Source: Treponema_I sp045616125 (lineage in GTDB: Bacteria; Spirochaetota; Spirochaetia; Treponematales; Treponemataceae). From it: a stretch of DNA of 64,000 nucleotides. The notes under the pieces are model-generated. The model made no database searches. It had not been told where the DNA came from and worked only from the letters and a program-made list of their open reading frames with translations. Positions 8,783 through 16,882 of the stretch are shown piece by piece. Both the position numbers and the translations under genes were made by a program. Every line of letters begins with the position of its first letter. The stretch's first letter is position 1. The stretch is taken from NCBI GenBank assembly GCA_045616125.1, contig JAZLGC010000092.1, forward strand, positions 44,309 through 108,308. The letters are read 5' to 3'.

Positions 8783-10132
8783 AACTGAGCAGCACTCAGC
8801 ATCTGTAACGGTAATGGTCTCTCCGGTGGGGAGACCTAAGCCCATGCACGCAAAACTCATGGCAACGCGGTGGTCAAGATAACTTTCTACCGTGGCGCCA
8901 TGCAGTTTTGAAATATCACTGGAGCCGCGGATAACCAGACAGTCACCGTACAGCGGATCAGACTCCGGTAAGGTAAGGCCATCGGTAACATCAGCTCCGC
9001 ATTTTCTCAGTTCATCCTGCATAACCTTAATACGGTCTGTTTCTTTTTTGCGGCAGACACCGGTATCATCAAGTACAACAGTTCCATCAGTAAATGCTGC
9101 AAGAACAGCCAGTGCACAGACTGCATCAGGGAATCCTGAAATATTTACCCGGAGAACACCACTGGGGTCCTGAACTGCAAGACGGGGAGTCTTACTGCCG
9201 TTTACATACAAGGTACCAGTTTGAGCATCGGCAGCATCTTTTTTCAGTTCAATATCGGCCCCAAGCGCACGGAGCACGTCTACTACAGCTTCGTCACCCT
9301 GGCTTCCGGTACAGTCAACGCCGGTAATGGCAATGTCGCTGTGGCTTAAAAGAGCAGCCATTAAGGGGAATGCAACACCTTCCCAGTCAGCAGGAACGGT
9401 GCGATCAAAGGCCTTAATAATATGAGGGCCGGTTACGGTAATGGATGTAAAGTCGTCTGACATGGCCACCGGGAACCCAACGCTTTCAAGCCACTGCTTT
9501 GTCATGGTCAGGTATGGGGTTTCTTTGGGGTCAGTCAGTTTCATGGTGATGGTGCCGTTTACCCGGGTAGAAGCCATCATAAGGCCCGAAATGTACTGGG
9601 ATAATCGGCCGTCAGTTACGACAGTGCCGGGAGCAATGGGGCCGGTTACGGTAAATGGCGGGGCGTCGATTCCGGTGCGTTCTGTAGCAGCAGAGGCCCC
9701 AAGCTGAACCAGGGCATCAAGCAGATGTGACACCGGACGTTTGCAGATTGATTCGTCGCCGGTAAAGCGGCTGGTACCGGTAAAAGTAGCTGCTACGGGA
9801 GTAAAGAAGTACAGGGTTGAGCCGGAGTTTCCCACATCAACGGTTACGTCAGGTACATGGGCATTTTTGCCGGCACCGGTTACCACCCAGGTAGCAGCCG
9901 GGGTTCCCAGTGGATGACCGGCAGCATCAACGGGGCAGCCGATATCACAGTCTGCACCAAAGGCCTTGATGGCATGGGCAGCAGACAGACAGTCAGCACT
10001 GGGCAGTGGATTATGAATATATGAAACGCCCTCTCCTAAAGCAGCCAGAAGCAGGGCACGGATAGTATGACTTTTTGATCCAGGAACTGACACAGAACCG
10101 GACAGTTTGTTATTATTGGTAGAAACATTCAT
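8723..10132 (-). CDS. aroA: 3-phosphoshikimate 1-carboxyvinyltransferase (EPSP synthase)
   Basis: AroA catalyses step six of the shikimate pathway, adding enolpyruvate from PEP to shikimate-3-phosphate. The N-terminal motif SGSVSVPGSKSHTIRALLLA contains the substrate-binding lysine. GNSGSTLYFFTPVAATF corresponds to the GNAGTAxR block, and DHRVAMSFACMGL lies near the C-terminus. The usual LFGNAGTAMR arginine context is altered (STLYFF), as in some class II-like enzymes. At 469 residues it is slightly longer than most. The ATG at 10132 is preferred over the 53-codon extension upstream, which has no family resemblance. A GATAAA box lies seven bases before this ATG. Confidence 0.9.
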   Translation of the reverse strand: MNVSTNNNKLSGSVSVPGSKSHTIRALLLAALGEGVSYIHNPLPSADCLSAAHAIKAFGADCDIGCPVDAAGHPLGTPAATWVVTGAGKNAHVPDVTVDVGNSGSTLYFFTPVAATFTGTSRFTGDESICKRPVSHLLDALVQLGASAATERTGIDAPPFTVTGPIAPGTVVTDGRLSQYISGLMMASTRVNGTITMKLTDPKETPYLTMTKQWLESVGFPVAMSDDFTSITVTGPHIIKAFDRTVPADWEGVAFPLMAALLSHSDIAITGVDCTGSQGDEAVVDVLRALGADIELKKDAADAQTGTLYVNGSKTPRLAVQDPSGVLRVNISGFPDAVCALAVLAAFTDGTVVLDDTGVCRKKETDRIKVMQDELRKCGADVTDGLTLPESDPLYGDCLVIRGSSDISKLHGATVESYLDHRVAMSFACMGLGLPTGETITVTDAECCSVSFPGFFQVMNSIGAGFSFA

Positions 10133-10139
10133 AGGACAC

Positions 10140-10145
10140 TTTATC
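10140..10145 (-). promoter_or_regulatory. -10 box predicting a leaderless aroA mRNA
   Basis: On the minus strand GATAAA lies seven bases upstream of the aroA ATG, with GTGACA 16 bases further up as a -35. No Shine-Dalgarno precedes the ATG, so transcription would begin about one base before it. Confidence 0.45.
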
Positions 10146-10213
10146 ACAAAAAAGTATTGCGTGTCACGGTTATTTGTGGTACTTTTGCGATTACGACATG
10201 CGCATTTTCGCTG

Positions 10214-10219
10214 TATACT
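10214..10219 (+). promoter_or_regulatory. Possible -10 box of dat, giving a leader of about 107 bases
   Basis: TATACT on the plus strand lies between the divergent aroA and dat genes. It would start a transcript near 10226, leaving a long leader before the dat ATG at 10333. I see no strong hairpin or known riboswitch in that leader, and no good -35. Confidence 0.35.
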
Positions 10220-10332
10220 GTGGATATTGCGCAAACGCATAAACAACTGCCGTTGACAGACATTATCCCACCGGCCCGCACAGGAGTTCATCCGAAATAA
10301 CCTGATGCAGAGCCACGTAATGGAGAAAGTAG

Positions 10333-11697
10333 ATGGTTCAGAAAAACTCTGAATGCACCAATCAGTATTACATTACCAGACAGGATTCCACCGAATCAAA
10401 CGCACGTAGTTACCCCAGAAAATTTCCTTTTGCACTTGCAAAAGCACAAGGCTCATGGATCGAAGACGTTGAAGGGAACAAGTATCTGGACTTTTTGTGC
10501 GGAGCAGGCACTCTCGCACTTGGCCACAACGATCCTGAAGTAAATCAGGCAATGATCGAACTGTTAACCAGTGGAGCACCACTGCATACACTCGACCTGA
10601 CAACTCCTACAAAAGACAAGTTTGTAGAAACACTTCAGGCACTTCTTCCAGGAGAACTGAAAAACAATGCAAAAATTCAGTTCTGCTCACCATCAGGCAC
10701 CGACGCAACTGACGCAGCTCTCAAACTGTGTAAGACTGCTACCGGCCGTTCTTCGATCATCGCTTTCGGTGGTGGATATCACGGCATGGGACACGGAGCC
10801 ATGGCATGTACCGGTAACCTGGGTGCAAAATCAAAAGTACACGGTCTGATGCCCGAAGTACATTTCTTCCCATACCCATACTCATACCGCTGTCCATTCG
10901 GTCTTGGCGGCGATGCTGGTGTAGATGCTGCATGTGCCTACTTTGAACGGACCCTGAAAGATCCTGAAAGCGGTATCACCAAGCCAGCTGCAGTTATTAT
11001 CGAACCAATCCAGGGAGAAGGTGGTGTAATCCCCGCTCCTGTTAAATTCCTTCAGACCATCCGCCGCGTAACCAAAGAACTGGGCATCCCTATGATCTGT
11101 GATGAAATCCAGTGCGGTATCGGACGCAGCGGTAAACTGTTTGCCTTTGAATATGCAGACATCGTTCCAGATGTAATTCTGTCATCAAAAGCAATCGGTG
11201 GTACCCAGCCTCTGGCAGTTGTTATCTACAACAAAGACCTGGACGTTTGGACTCAGGGAGCCCATGCCGGAACCTTCCGCGGTAACCAGCTGGCAATGAA
11301 AGCAGGAACCGTTGTTCTGAACCGTGTTTCAAAACCAGAATTCCTGGCAGACGTTGCAGAAAAAGGTGAACTGACCCGTGCAAAACTCTTAAAACTGAAA
11401 GAAGAAGTTTCTATCATCGGTGATGTTCGCGGTAAGGGTCTCATGATTGGTACCGAATTTGTCGATCCAAACGGACCAGTTGATTCTATCGGTTCAAAAC
11501 CAGCCAGCGGAGAAATCTCTGCACGTGTTCAGAAACTCTGCTTTGAACGCGGTCTGGTAATTGAAAAAGGTGGACGGGGCGGTTCAGTAATGCGCTGTCT
11601 GTGTGCACTGAACGTATCCCGCGAAGACCTGAACAAAGCCTACGACATCTTTGCTGATGTAGTACGCACTGTTGACGCTGAATACGTATCAAAATAA
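10333..11697 (+). CDS. dat: Diaminobutyrate--2-oxoglutarate aminotransferase
   Basis: A class III PLP aminotransferase of 454 residues. It matches DABA aminotransferases closely: ESNARSYPRKFPFALAKAQG near the start, then LHTLDLTTPTKDKF, QFCSPSGTDATDAALKL, and YPYSYRCPFGLGG. The PLP lysine is in LSSKAIGGTQPLAV, followed by GAHAGTFRGNQLAM. It makes L-2,4-diaminobutyrate from aspartate semialdehyde with glutamate as donor. The DABA decarboxylase at 20746 completes a route to 1,3-diaminopropane. The start has GGAGAAAG upstream. It ends in a stop-spanning inverted repeat and then an intrinsic terminator. Family signatures make glutamate-1-semialdehyde mutase unlikely. Confidence 0.88.
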   Translation: MVQKNSECTNQYYITRQDSTESNARSYPRKFPFALAKAQGSWIEDVEGNKYLDFLCGAGTLALGHNDPEVNQAMIELLTSGAPLHTLDLTTPTKDKFVETLQALLPGELKNNAKIQFCSPSGTDATDAALKLCKTATGRSSIIAFGGGYHGMGHGAMACTGNLGAKSKVHGLMPEVHFFPYPYSYRCPFGLGGDAGVDAACAYFERTLKDPESGITKPAAVIIEPIQGEGGVIPAPVKFLQTIRRVTKELGIPMICDEIQCGIGRSGKLFAFEYADIVPDVILSSKAIGGTQPLAVVIYNKDLDVWTQGAHAGTFRGNQLAMKAGTVVLNRVSKPEFLADVAEKGELTRAKLLKLKEEVSIIGDVRGKGLMIGTEFVDPNGPVDSIGSKPASGEISARVQKLCFERGLVIEKGGRGGSVMRCLCALNVSREDLNKAYDIFADVVRTVDAEYVSK

Positions 11698-11739
11698 TCT
11701 TTGATTATTTTGAACTCGAGTTTCGCTTCGCAAAACTCG
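11689..11739. repeat. Stop-codon-spanning inverted repeat plus second hairpin
   Basis: TCAAAATAATC (11689-11699) and GATTATTTTGA (11703-11713) are perfect 11-base arms. The left arm is the last codons and stop of dat, so the downstream arm mirrors coding sequence. A second hairpin follows (CGAGTTTCGC 11717-11726 with GCAAAACTCG 11730-11739, one mismatch). The second type recurs at 29835 and 62582. Confidence 0.85.
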
Positions 11740-11760
11740 TGAGCAAACATAATTGATGAC

Positions 11761-11795
11761 AAAAGCCGCTGGCATTATGTCAGCGGCTTTTTTTT
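11761..11795 (+). terminator. Intrinsic terminator of dat
   Basis: AAAAGCCGCTG and CAGCGGCTTTT form an 11-bp stem around a nine-base loop, followed by a run of eight Ts. It lies about 65 bases past the dat stop codon. Confidence 0.9.
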
Positions 11796-11840
11796 ATCCT
11801 TAATTGCAGATACTCGTCTGTAGCACTTTTTTCTGGAATT

Positions 11841-12036
11841 ACATATAAAAACCCAGCCAGGCCAATAAAATTCGATCGCTTATATGTATTTCTACCGATT
11901 AAAATCCCCTTTTTTCCTTGTAACTACATATAAATCATCACTATTCAGCCATCTTATATGTTATTATGCCCTTCATTACACCCAGACTTACATATAAGCC
12001 GCGCCAAAAATCAGCCTTCCCTGCAGTTTTATATGT
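11841..12036. repeat. Array of six alternating ACATATAA / TTATATGT motifs
   Basis: This fills most of the 354-base gap between dat and the phosphoesterase pseudogene. ACATATAA occurs at 11841, 11926 and 11990. Its reverse complement TTATATGT occurs at 11880, 11954 and 12029. The orientation alternates strictly, forming three convergent pairs. The reverse-oriented copies are spaced 74 and 75 bases apart. The outermost copies extend to a longer match (TTACATATAAAA against TTTTATATGTAA). The spacers are unrelated to each other, and the units are too short for CRISPR repeats. A seventh copy overlaps the rtcB start codon (14541-14548). No ORF here looks real. Confidence 0.8.
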
Positions 12037-12051
12037 AATCAGCGGAAAAAA

Positions 12052-12512
12052 TCAACTACGCGGTACAGAAATGCATTTTGGAATCAATGTTATTTCTTTA
12101 GTTTTTAAATCGCTATATTTCAGAACAGTAAACTCGTTAGAATCCATACAAACGTTCCTGTATTTTGCAGGATTCACCTTTTGATGCTGAAAGGCTTTTT
12201 ATTTGCCCTGATGTCATGATTTCCAAGAATCAAACACATATGGCGATTCTTTTTCATTCGCATTACATCATTCATAATCTGTGATTGTTCGAGATTCGCA
12301 TTTAAATACACGTCTCCAAGATTCCATATCAGACAGTCATCTGGTAATTCATCAAATTTCGTAAGCAGATACTCAGTCATTTTCAAACAATCATCAAAAG
12401 GCCTGTTGCAATATGTAATTATGTTCTTGTGGTACAGATGAAGGTCAATTGTTATATACACCTTTTCAGGAGGGTATCCCAGGAAAAAATCTTGTTCGGT
12501 AATAGTTGTCAT
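12052..12512 (-). pseudogene. Calcineurin-like metallophosphoesterase, disrupted by deletion/frameshift
   Basis: The first frame encodes 112 residues with VYITIDLHLYHKN (weak first metal motif), LIWNLGDVYLN (GD motif) and LILGNHDIR (GNHD motif), then stops at 12174. In another frame, downstream bases 12170 to 12052 encode KVNPAKYRNVCMDSNEFTVL and a short tail. That resembles the normal C-terminus of these enzymes. The middle, including the histidine GHxH motif, is missing. The simplest reading is an internal deletion with a frameshift. It is the last gene of the rtcB operon, ten bases after the nucleotidyltransferase. A functional enzyme would be a metal-dependent phosphatase or phosphodiesterase; this one should be inactive. 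Confidence 0.7.
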
Positions 12513-12522
12513 TCTGGTCTTC

Positions 12523-13311
12523 CTAGCTTCCAGATTTACAGCCCCATGTCACTATTCTGATAAACGCTGCGTTAAGGTTCTCCCACGAGGCTGTATTGGT
12601 CTCTGCCATATCACGTACCTGCAGATCTATCTCTTCAATGTTTCTATCCAACCATGCGTCCAGTGCTGGAATCCGCTTCCCTGTAACTGATTCAGGGGCA
12701 GTCATTTTAGTTTTGACAATCTGCTGCAGTTCCGCTTTTACAACAGGATCATTACAACACACAAGAAGAGAATTAAACTCAATGCACGGTATGGTCTTAT
12801 CGGCAATAATGCTTTTTGCTGACAGTATGGCACGGGAGACATACAGATATTTTTTCTGGGAAATCAACTGGCCATTTCCAAACACATAGCGATATCCCTG
12901 ATGTTTAGCCATCGACAAATAATGATATATCGCTTTCTGTGGGTTAAAATACCTGTCCAGAGAAGCTTTCAATCCTTCCCATTGCTCAGTGGTTCGATAC
13001 ACCATAGGAGAATTTGCCCATTCAAATACGTTCTGGTTTCCTGCATGTATCAGTTTAAGAGCCTTTTTCAAATCCCAGCCATTAATATCAAGTTCATCAT
13101 CAAGCTGCCATTCAATTACATCACGGACTTCATCAAGACGAAGATAGTCCTGCTGACTACGGACATAGATAAAACGCACATCGTAGTCGCTGTCAGGCGA
13201 TGCAAAACCCCATGCCCGGCTGCCGCTTTCGCAGGCATAAATAATCCGGACCTTCTCTGTCCTCTCAATATCCAGAAGCTTCTGGGAGATGATGTTGGTA
13301 TAGTCTCTCAT
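12523..13311 (-). CDS. DNA polymerase beta superfamily nucleotidyltransferase (YcgL-like), RNA-repair associated
   Basis: A 262-residue protein. The nucleotidyltransferase core is IIYACESGSRAWGFASPDS then DYDVRFIYV near residues 24-52. It carries the GSRxxG helix and the DxD metal pair of pol-beta-type enzymes. The C-terminal half is helical and may position the substrate. It lies 12 bases from the rtcB stop codon, so it is probably translationally coupled. Nucleotidyltransferases next to RtcB have been proposed to add nucleotides to, or otherwise modify, damaged RNA ends; that role here is inference. An antitoxin-like MNT role is an alternative but has no adjacent HEPN gene to support it. 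Confidence 0.75.
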   Translation of the reverse strand: MRDYTNIISQKLLDIERTEKVRIIYACESGSRAWGFASPDSDYDVRFIYVRSQQDYLRLDEVRDVIEWQLDDELDINGWDLKKALKLIHAGNQNVFEWANSPMVYRTTEQWEGLKASLDRYFNPQKAIYHYLSMAKHQGYRYVFGNGQLISQKKYLYVSRAILSAKSIIADKTIPCIEFNSLLVCCNDPVVKAELQQIVKTKMTAPESVTGKRIPALDAWLDRNIEEIDLQVRDMAETNTASWENLNAAFIRIVTWGCKSGS

Positions 13312-13323
13312 GTTGTTCCCTTT

Positions 13324-14544
13324 CTAATCTGCTGCTTTGAAATTATAAATCGGTTTGATGATATTCACGATATCTGCAGTAGGACCGATATTCGACACGA
13401 TATCATCCATGGTTTTATACGCCATAGGTGCCTCATCCAGCGTATCCAGAGAGACCGTAGTGGAATAAATTCCAGACATTTCTGCCTTGAATTCTTCCAG
13501 GCTCAACTGCTTTTTTGCTTTTGAACGGCTCATTATACGACCAGCACCATGTGGAGCTGAACAGTTCCAGTCTTCATTTCCCTTTCCGATACAAACAAGG
13601 GAGCCGTCCCGCATATTGATTGGAATCAGGAGTTTCTCTCCCTTTTGGGCACTGACGGCACCTTTCCGCAGAATCATATTTTCTGTATCGATGTAGTTAT
13701 GAATAGTCGTGAACTGATCAATTATTTCATCCTGCTTCAAATGCAGCCCGATGGAGATGACATCAATCATGGCCTTACGGTTCAGACGGGCAAAATGCTG
13801 CATAATCCGCATATCGTTAATATAATCATCAAACAGATACCCTTCTACGTAAGCAAGGTCTTTCGGAATCGCAGTTTTTATCTGCGTAGTCATTTCAGCA
13901 TATACCGTAGCGATTTCTGATTGTCTGCCTTGCGCTTTCAACTCTGAAATCATTGCCTCTATCTCAGCCTTTGTATTGCCATTCAGCTGCTTCCAGGCCA
14001 TTTCCTGATAATACTCAGCAATCTCTAATCCTGCATGACGGCTTCCGGAGTGTACAACGATATACAGATTCCCTTCTTCATCACGGTCAGCTTCAATAAA
14101 GTGGTTGCCCCCTCCCAAAGTTCCCAGACTCAAGCGTGCCCGGTTTTTGGTATATTTTCCCTTGATGCTGGACCATTCAACTTCATCTACGTACTTGTGG
14201 GGAAACTTTCGAACATCATATCCACAGGGGATGTTCTTCCGGATGATGGAATCAAGAACGGCAGGGTTGAAATTACGGGATGCATCACTGTCTTTGTGAA
14301 TCATCAGCGTTTCCATACCGCAACCAATATCAACACCCACAAGATTGGGGACGATTTTATCCTTAATGGTCATGGTAGTTCCGATGGTACAACCGGCTCC
14401 CGCGTGAACATCAGGCATAAGGCGGATTTTACTGCCTTCTGTAAATTCCTGGTTACACAGTGTCTGGATCTGCTGCAGTGATTTTTCATCAACTGATTCG
14501 GTATACACTTTTGCTGTGTTGTATGAACCTGTTACTTCTAACAT
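13324..14544 (-). CDS. rtcB: RtcB RNA ligase (3'-phosphate/5'-OH)
   Basis: RtcB joins RNA 2',3'-cyclic phosphate or 3'-phosphate ends to 5'-OH ends, using GTP and manganese through a histidine-GMP intermediate. The 406-residue length matches the family. Metal and active-site motifs are intact: MPDVHAGAGCTIG near residue 43, VGVDIGCGMETL near 70, GTLGGGNHFIE near 142, HSGSRHAG near 165, and the guanylylation region APHGAGRIMSRSKAKK near 336. A Shine-Dalgarno (GGAGG) lies upstream of the ATG at 14544. It sits between two WYL regulator genes upstream and a nucleotidyltransferase downstream, the arrangement of an inducible RNA-repair operon. Repair of cleaved tRNA or rRNA is the likely job. Confidence 0.93.
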   Translation of the reverse strand: MLEVTGSYNTAKVYTESVDEKSLQQIQTLCNQEFTEGSKIRLMPDVHAGAGCTIGTTMTIKDKIVPNLVGVDIGCGMETLMIHKDSDASRNFNPAVLDSIIRKNIPCGYDVRKFPHKYVDEVEWSSIKGKYTKNRARLSLGTLGGGNHFIEADRDEEGNLYIVVHSGSRHAGLEIAEYYQEMAWKQLNGNTKAEIEAMISELKAQGRQSEIATVYAEMTTQIKTAIPKDLAYVEGYLFDDYINDMRIMQHFARLNRKAMIDVISIGLHLKQDEIIDQFTTIHNYIDTENMILRKGAVSAQKGEKLLIPINMRDGSLVCIGKGNEDWNCSAPHGAGRIMSRSKAKKQLSLEEFKAEMSGIYSTTVSLDTLDEAPMAYKTMDDIVSNIGPTADIVNIIKPIYNFKAAD

Positions 14545-14623
14545 ATAAAACCTCCATATGTGTGTTCATTATGCTGAAAGCCAGATTCACAATCGCGGAA
14601 AAATTATTGCGAAAAACGGTCCC

Positions 14624-15562
14624 CTACCCTATCAGTCTGAGTTGCATCCCAATCCGGCGCATGATTTCCCCTACAACGTAATTGGGTTCCAGAACCTTAA
14701 TGACCGGGCCGAACTGTAACAGACGGATAACCATCTCTGTTTCGTCCTCCCGGTTAAATTCCAGTTCCATGCGGTATCTGTTGTCATCAAGCTTCGTAAT
14801 CTTCTTTTTGAGGTTTGCAAAATGCATGCTGACTCTTTCCAGGGCATTTCGTTCATCCGTAATCTCCAGAACAATCGTATCAGTATCGTACTCCCCTACT
14901 TCAGAATATGATTTCTTCTGCGGATTATCAGCAAACCGTAAAGAAATAATCCGCCCCAAATTAATGACATGGGTTTCGCTTCGGCCCGCCAGAACAATGC
15001 GGAATTTATCATCTTTTTCTGAGTACTCAAGCTTTTCCGGAATACCTGTTACCCTGAATTCCTTACCATGCCGGTTACGAAGCGTAAATTCCAGTGTAAG
15101 TCCGTTTTCCTTCGCTTCAACAATCATACGGAACCGCTTCTTGTAATTGGAATCTTCAAAATCATCACCATCGGCATAGGCATCAAATACCTGGTAATCT
15201 CCCGGCTGCCAGAGAGGCTCCACATCAGCAAGCTGCTTTTCAAAATAGTCAAAATCCAGATCAAAAAGTCTGATTCTTCTGTCGTTTAGAACTGCCTTCA
15301 GATACTGCAGCTGCAGTGTAGTCAGTGGCAGTACCGGAGTATGTTTTACGACAGAAGAAAACAGGTTCTCTTCACGGTTGAACTTCAAAAGCTGCCATTT
15401 TTCTTTTTCAATGGCTTCAGTAATGGGCACAACACTTTCTGCATAGGCATTTTCCATGATGCATTCATACAATCCATTCGCAGTTAGTCTGCCGTTCAGC
15501 GCCTTCTCGAGAATCTTTGCCATGGTGTTGTAGTAGGTACCGTATATTTCGTTAAAAATCAT
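14624..15562 (-). CDS. WYL-domain protein (second of pair)
   Basis: A 312-residue protein with a C-terminal region typical of WYL proteins: an SH3-like beta region around MEFTLRNRHGK to VINLGRIISLRF, then a WCX-type C-terminal extension (YRMELEFNREDETEMVIRLL). An N-terminal helix-turn-helix is not clear, so it may act as the partner of the longer WYL regulator. WYL domains bind nucleotide or nucleic-acid ligands and commonly control phage-defence and RNA/DNA-repair operons. Its ATG overlaps the TGA of the upstream WYL gene by four bases, indicating translational coupling. It is 79 bases from rtcB. Confidence 0.7.
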   Translation of the reverse strand: MIFNEIYGTYYNTMAKILEKALNGRLTANGLYECIMENAYAESVVPITEAIEKEKWQLLKFNREENLFSSVVKHTPVLPLTTLQLQYLKAVLNDRRIRLFDLDFDYFEKQLADVEPLWQPGDYQVFDAYADGDDFEDSNYKKRFRMIVEAKENGLTLEFTLRNRHGKEFRVTGIPEKLEYSEKDDKFRIVLAGRSETHVINLGRIISLRFADNPQKKSYSEVGEYDTDTIVLEITDERNALERVSMHFANLKKKITKLDDNRYRMELEFNREDETEMVIRLLQFGPVIKVLEPNYVVGEIMRRIGMQLRLIG

Positions 15563-16818
15563 AAGTAGTCCTTGTACAGATTCCGCATTTCATATACATC
15601 ACGCCAGAAAGACTGTTCCAGCTCTTCATCCGATATATGCAGCTCCGTAATACGCATGATGAAAGTACGGATCCAGGGAATCATTTCATGAACATCCCAT
15701 ACCTCTGCAAAGAATCTTGCTTCTTCAGGAGAAAGACGTTCAACGGTCCCGCATCGTTTTTCCCGAAGCAGGCGCTGATAGATATGTTCTTCGTCCTCAC
15801 GTATCTTTACCGTAAACTCAACGGTTTGAAGCTGGTTAAAGTTACCAAAGCTGGCACCCCATAAATGTTTCTCAGCTTCCTTGTATTCGCTTTTTAACTG
15901 GTCGTAGTTGATGCAAACCTCAAGTTCCTTTACCTCAAGGATATTGTCCAGACGGAACGCCTTAAACTTCTTCTGTTTCCGTACATGGGCTATCAGATAT
16001 TGCCGCCCAGACTGACTGGAAGAAATGATTTTCAACGGAACAAGTTTTGCCTGTGTCCCCCTGGAATCCGGTTTTGTGCTTTTCCGTTCATTGTAGCTGA
16101 GAATCTGAATCCACCGTTGTTTTCGCATTGCCCGGAAAATTGAAACCATGATTTCAGTATCCATGGACTGAGTGATATACCGGTGTTTGAACGAGAAGAA
16201 ATTCTCGTGATCTGCCAGTTTATCCAGCAATGAGGATCCAACGATACCAGCAGGAAGGATTTCCGAAGCAAAATCGAGGGTTTTCATAAGGGCATCCCGG
16301 GAATGATTCATCAAATCAGTATTGTTTTTCAAGGCATATACCGACTTATTCCGGTCTTTGGTGATTTCGATTATTCCTTGCTGTTCGTATTCTGCAAGCT
16401 TCTTGCGGACCGTAGACTCATCAAATTCCATGGGCTTTGAAAACTGAGAAAGGTATCCGGCATCAATGTGCGATATGATTTCCGATAAGGTTAAAGCGGG
16501 ATATTCCCTGAGTACATCCATCAGGATAAAGTGGAGGGTGATGTCCTTGTCCGTAAAACTGGCTGATTTCCAGGCACGGTATAATGGATTGAAGCTTACA
16601 TTCCTGACATCGATGCAAAGAGCCGTGGTCTTTCCATCTGGTCCATGAGATTCTTCAACGTAATCGCCCAGCCAGCTGGATATCCGCCGTTTTTCGTCAT
16701 CATAGGAGCGGTCCGATTTTTTTCCCACGTTTCCGCGGGAGTTATACCCATACACGAAGAATTCTTTGAGGTAACTGCGGATTTTGGAAAAGTTCTTTAT
16801 CAGTTCTTTGTAAGCCAT
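15559..16818 (-). CDS. WYL-domain transcriptional regulator (first gene of RNA-repair operon)
   Basis: A 419-residue protein. A winged-helix-like region lies around residues 110-165 (PALTLSEIISHIDAGYLSQF and DESTVRKKLAEYEQQGIIEI). The WYL domain lies around residues 255-300 (AKLVPLKIISSSQSGRQYLI to FKAFRLDNILEV), and a WCX-type C-terminal extension follows. The start at 16818 has a GGGGG Shine-Dalgarno and a good promoter just upstream; the 17-codon extension is not used. By analogy with RtcR and other WYL-controlled repair operons, it probably senses RNA damage products and controls rtcB. That is inference from position and domain. Confidence 0.75.
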   Translation of the reverse strand: MAYKELIKNFSKIRSYLKEFFVYGYNSRGNVGKKSDRSYDDEKRRISSWLGDYVEESHGPDGKTTALCIDVRNVSFNPLYRAWKSASFTDKDITLHFILMDVLREYPALTLSEIISHIDAGYLSQFSKPMEFDESTVRKKLAEYEQQGIIEITKDRNKSVYALKNNTDLMNHSRDALMKTLDFASEILPAGIVGSSLLDKLADHENFFSFKHRYITQSMDTEIMVSIFRAMRKQRWIQILSYNERKSTKPDSRGTQAKLVPLKIISSSQSGRQYLIAHVRKQKKFKAFRLDNILEVKELEVCINYDQLKSEYKEAEKHLWGASFGNFNQLQTVEFTVKIREDEEHIYQRLLREKRCGTVERLSPEEARFFAEVWDVHEMIPWIRTFIMRITELHISDEELEQSFWRDVYEMRNLYKDYL

Positions 16819-16830
16819 ATAGCCCCCACA

Positions 16831-16868
16831 AATAAAGGATACCACGTGGGGAATGTCAAAAAATGACA
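16831..16868 (-). promoter_or_regulatory. Promoter of the WYL-rtcB operon with overlapping inverted repeat
   Basis: Minus strand TTGACA (16859-16854) and TTTATT (16836-16831) are 17 bases apart. TGTCA (16854-16858) and TGACA (16864-16868) form an inverted repeat over the -35. A CCCCAC...GTGGGG pair flanks the -10 region. Either repeat could be the operator for the WYL protein. Confidence 0.6.
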
Positions 16869-16882
16869 CTGCTGGAAATATG

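Noticed and set aside
10226..10332. Riboswitch in the long leader of dat
   Set aside because: No stable stem-loop set or known aptamer motif could be found by eye.
11841..12036. CRISPR array
   Set aside because: The repeated unit is only 8-10 bases, alternates in orientation, and spacing is irregular (20-38 bases between copies). No cas genes are present.
11966..12184. Open frame of 72 codons on the plus strand
   Set aside because: It lies across the motif array and antisense to the phosphoesterase remnant, has no Shine-Dalgarno, and resembles no protein.
12174..16868. Prophage or transposon carrying the RNA-repair operon
   Set aside because: No integrase, transposase, phage structural gene or target duplication is visible; only a possible tRNA fragment hints at integration.
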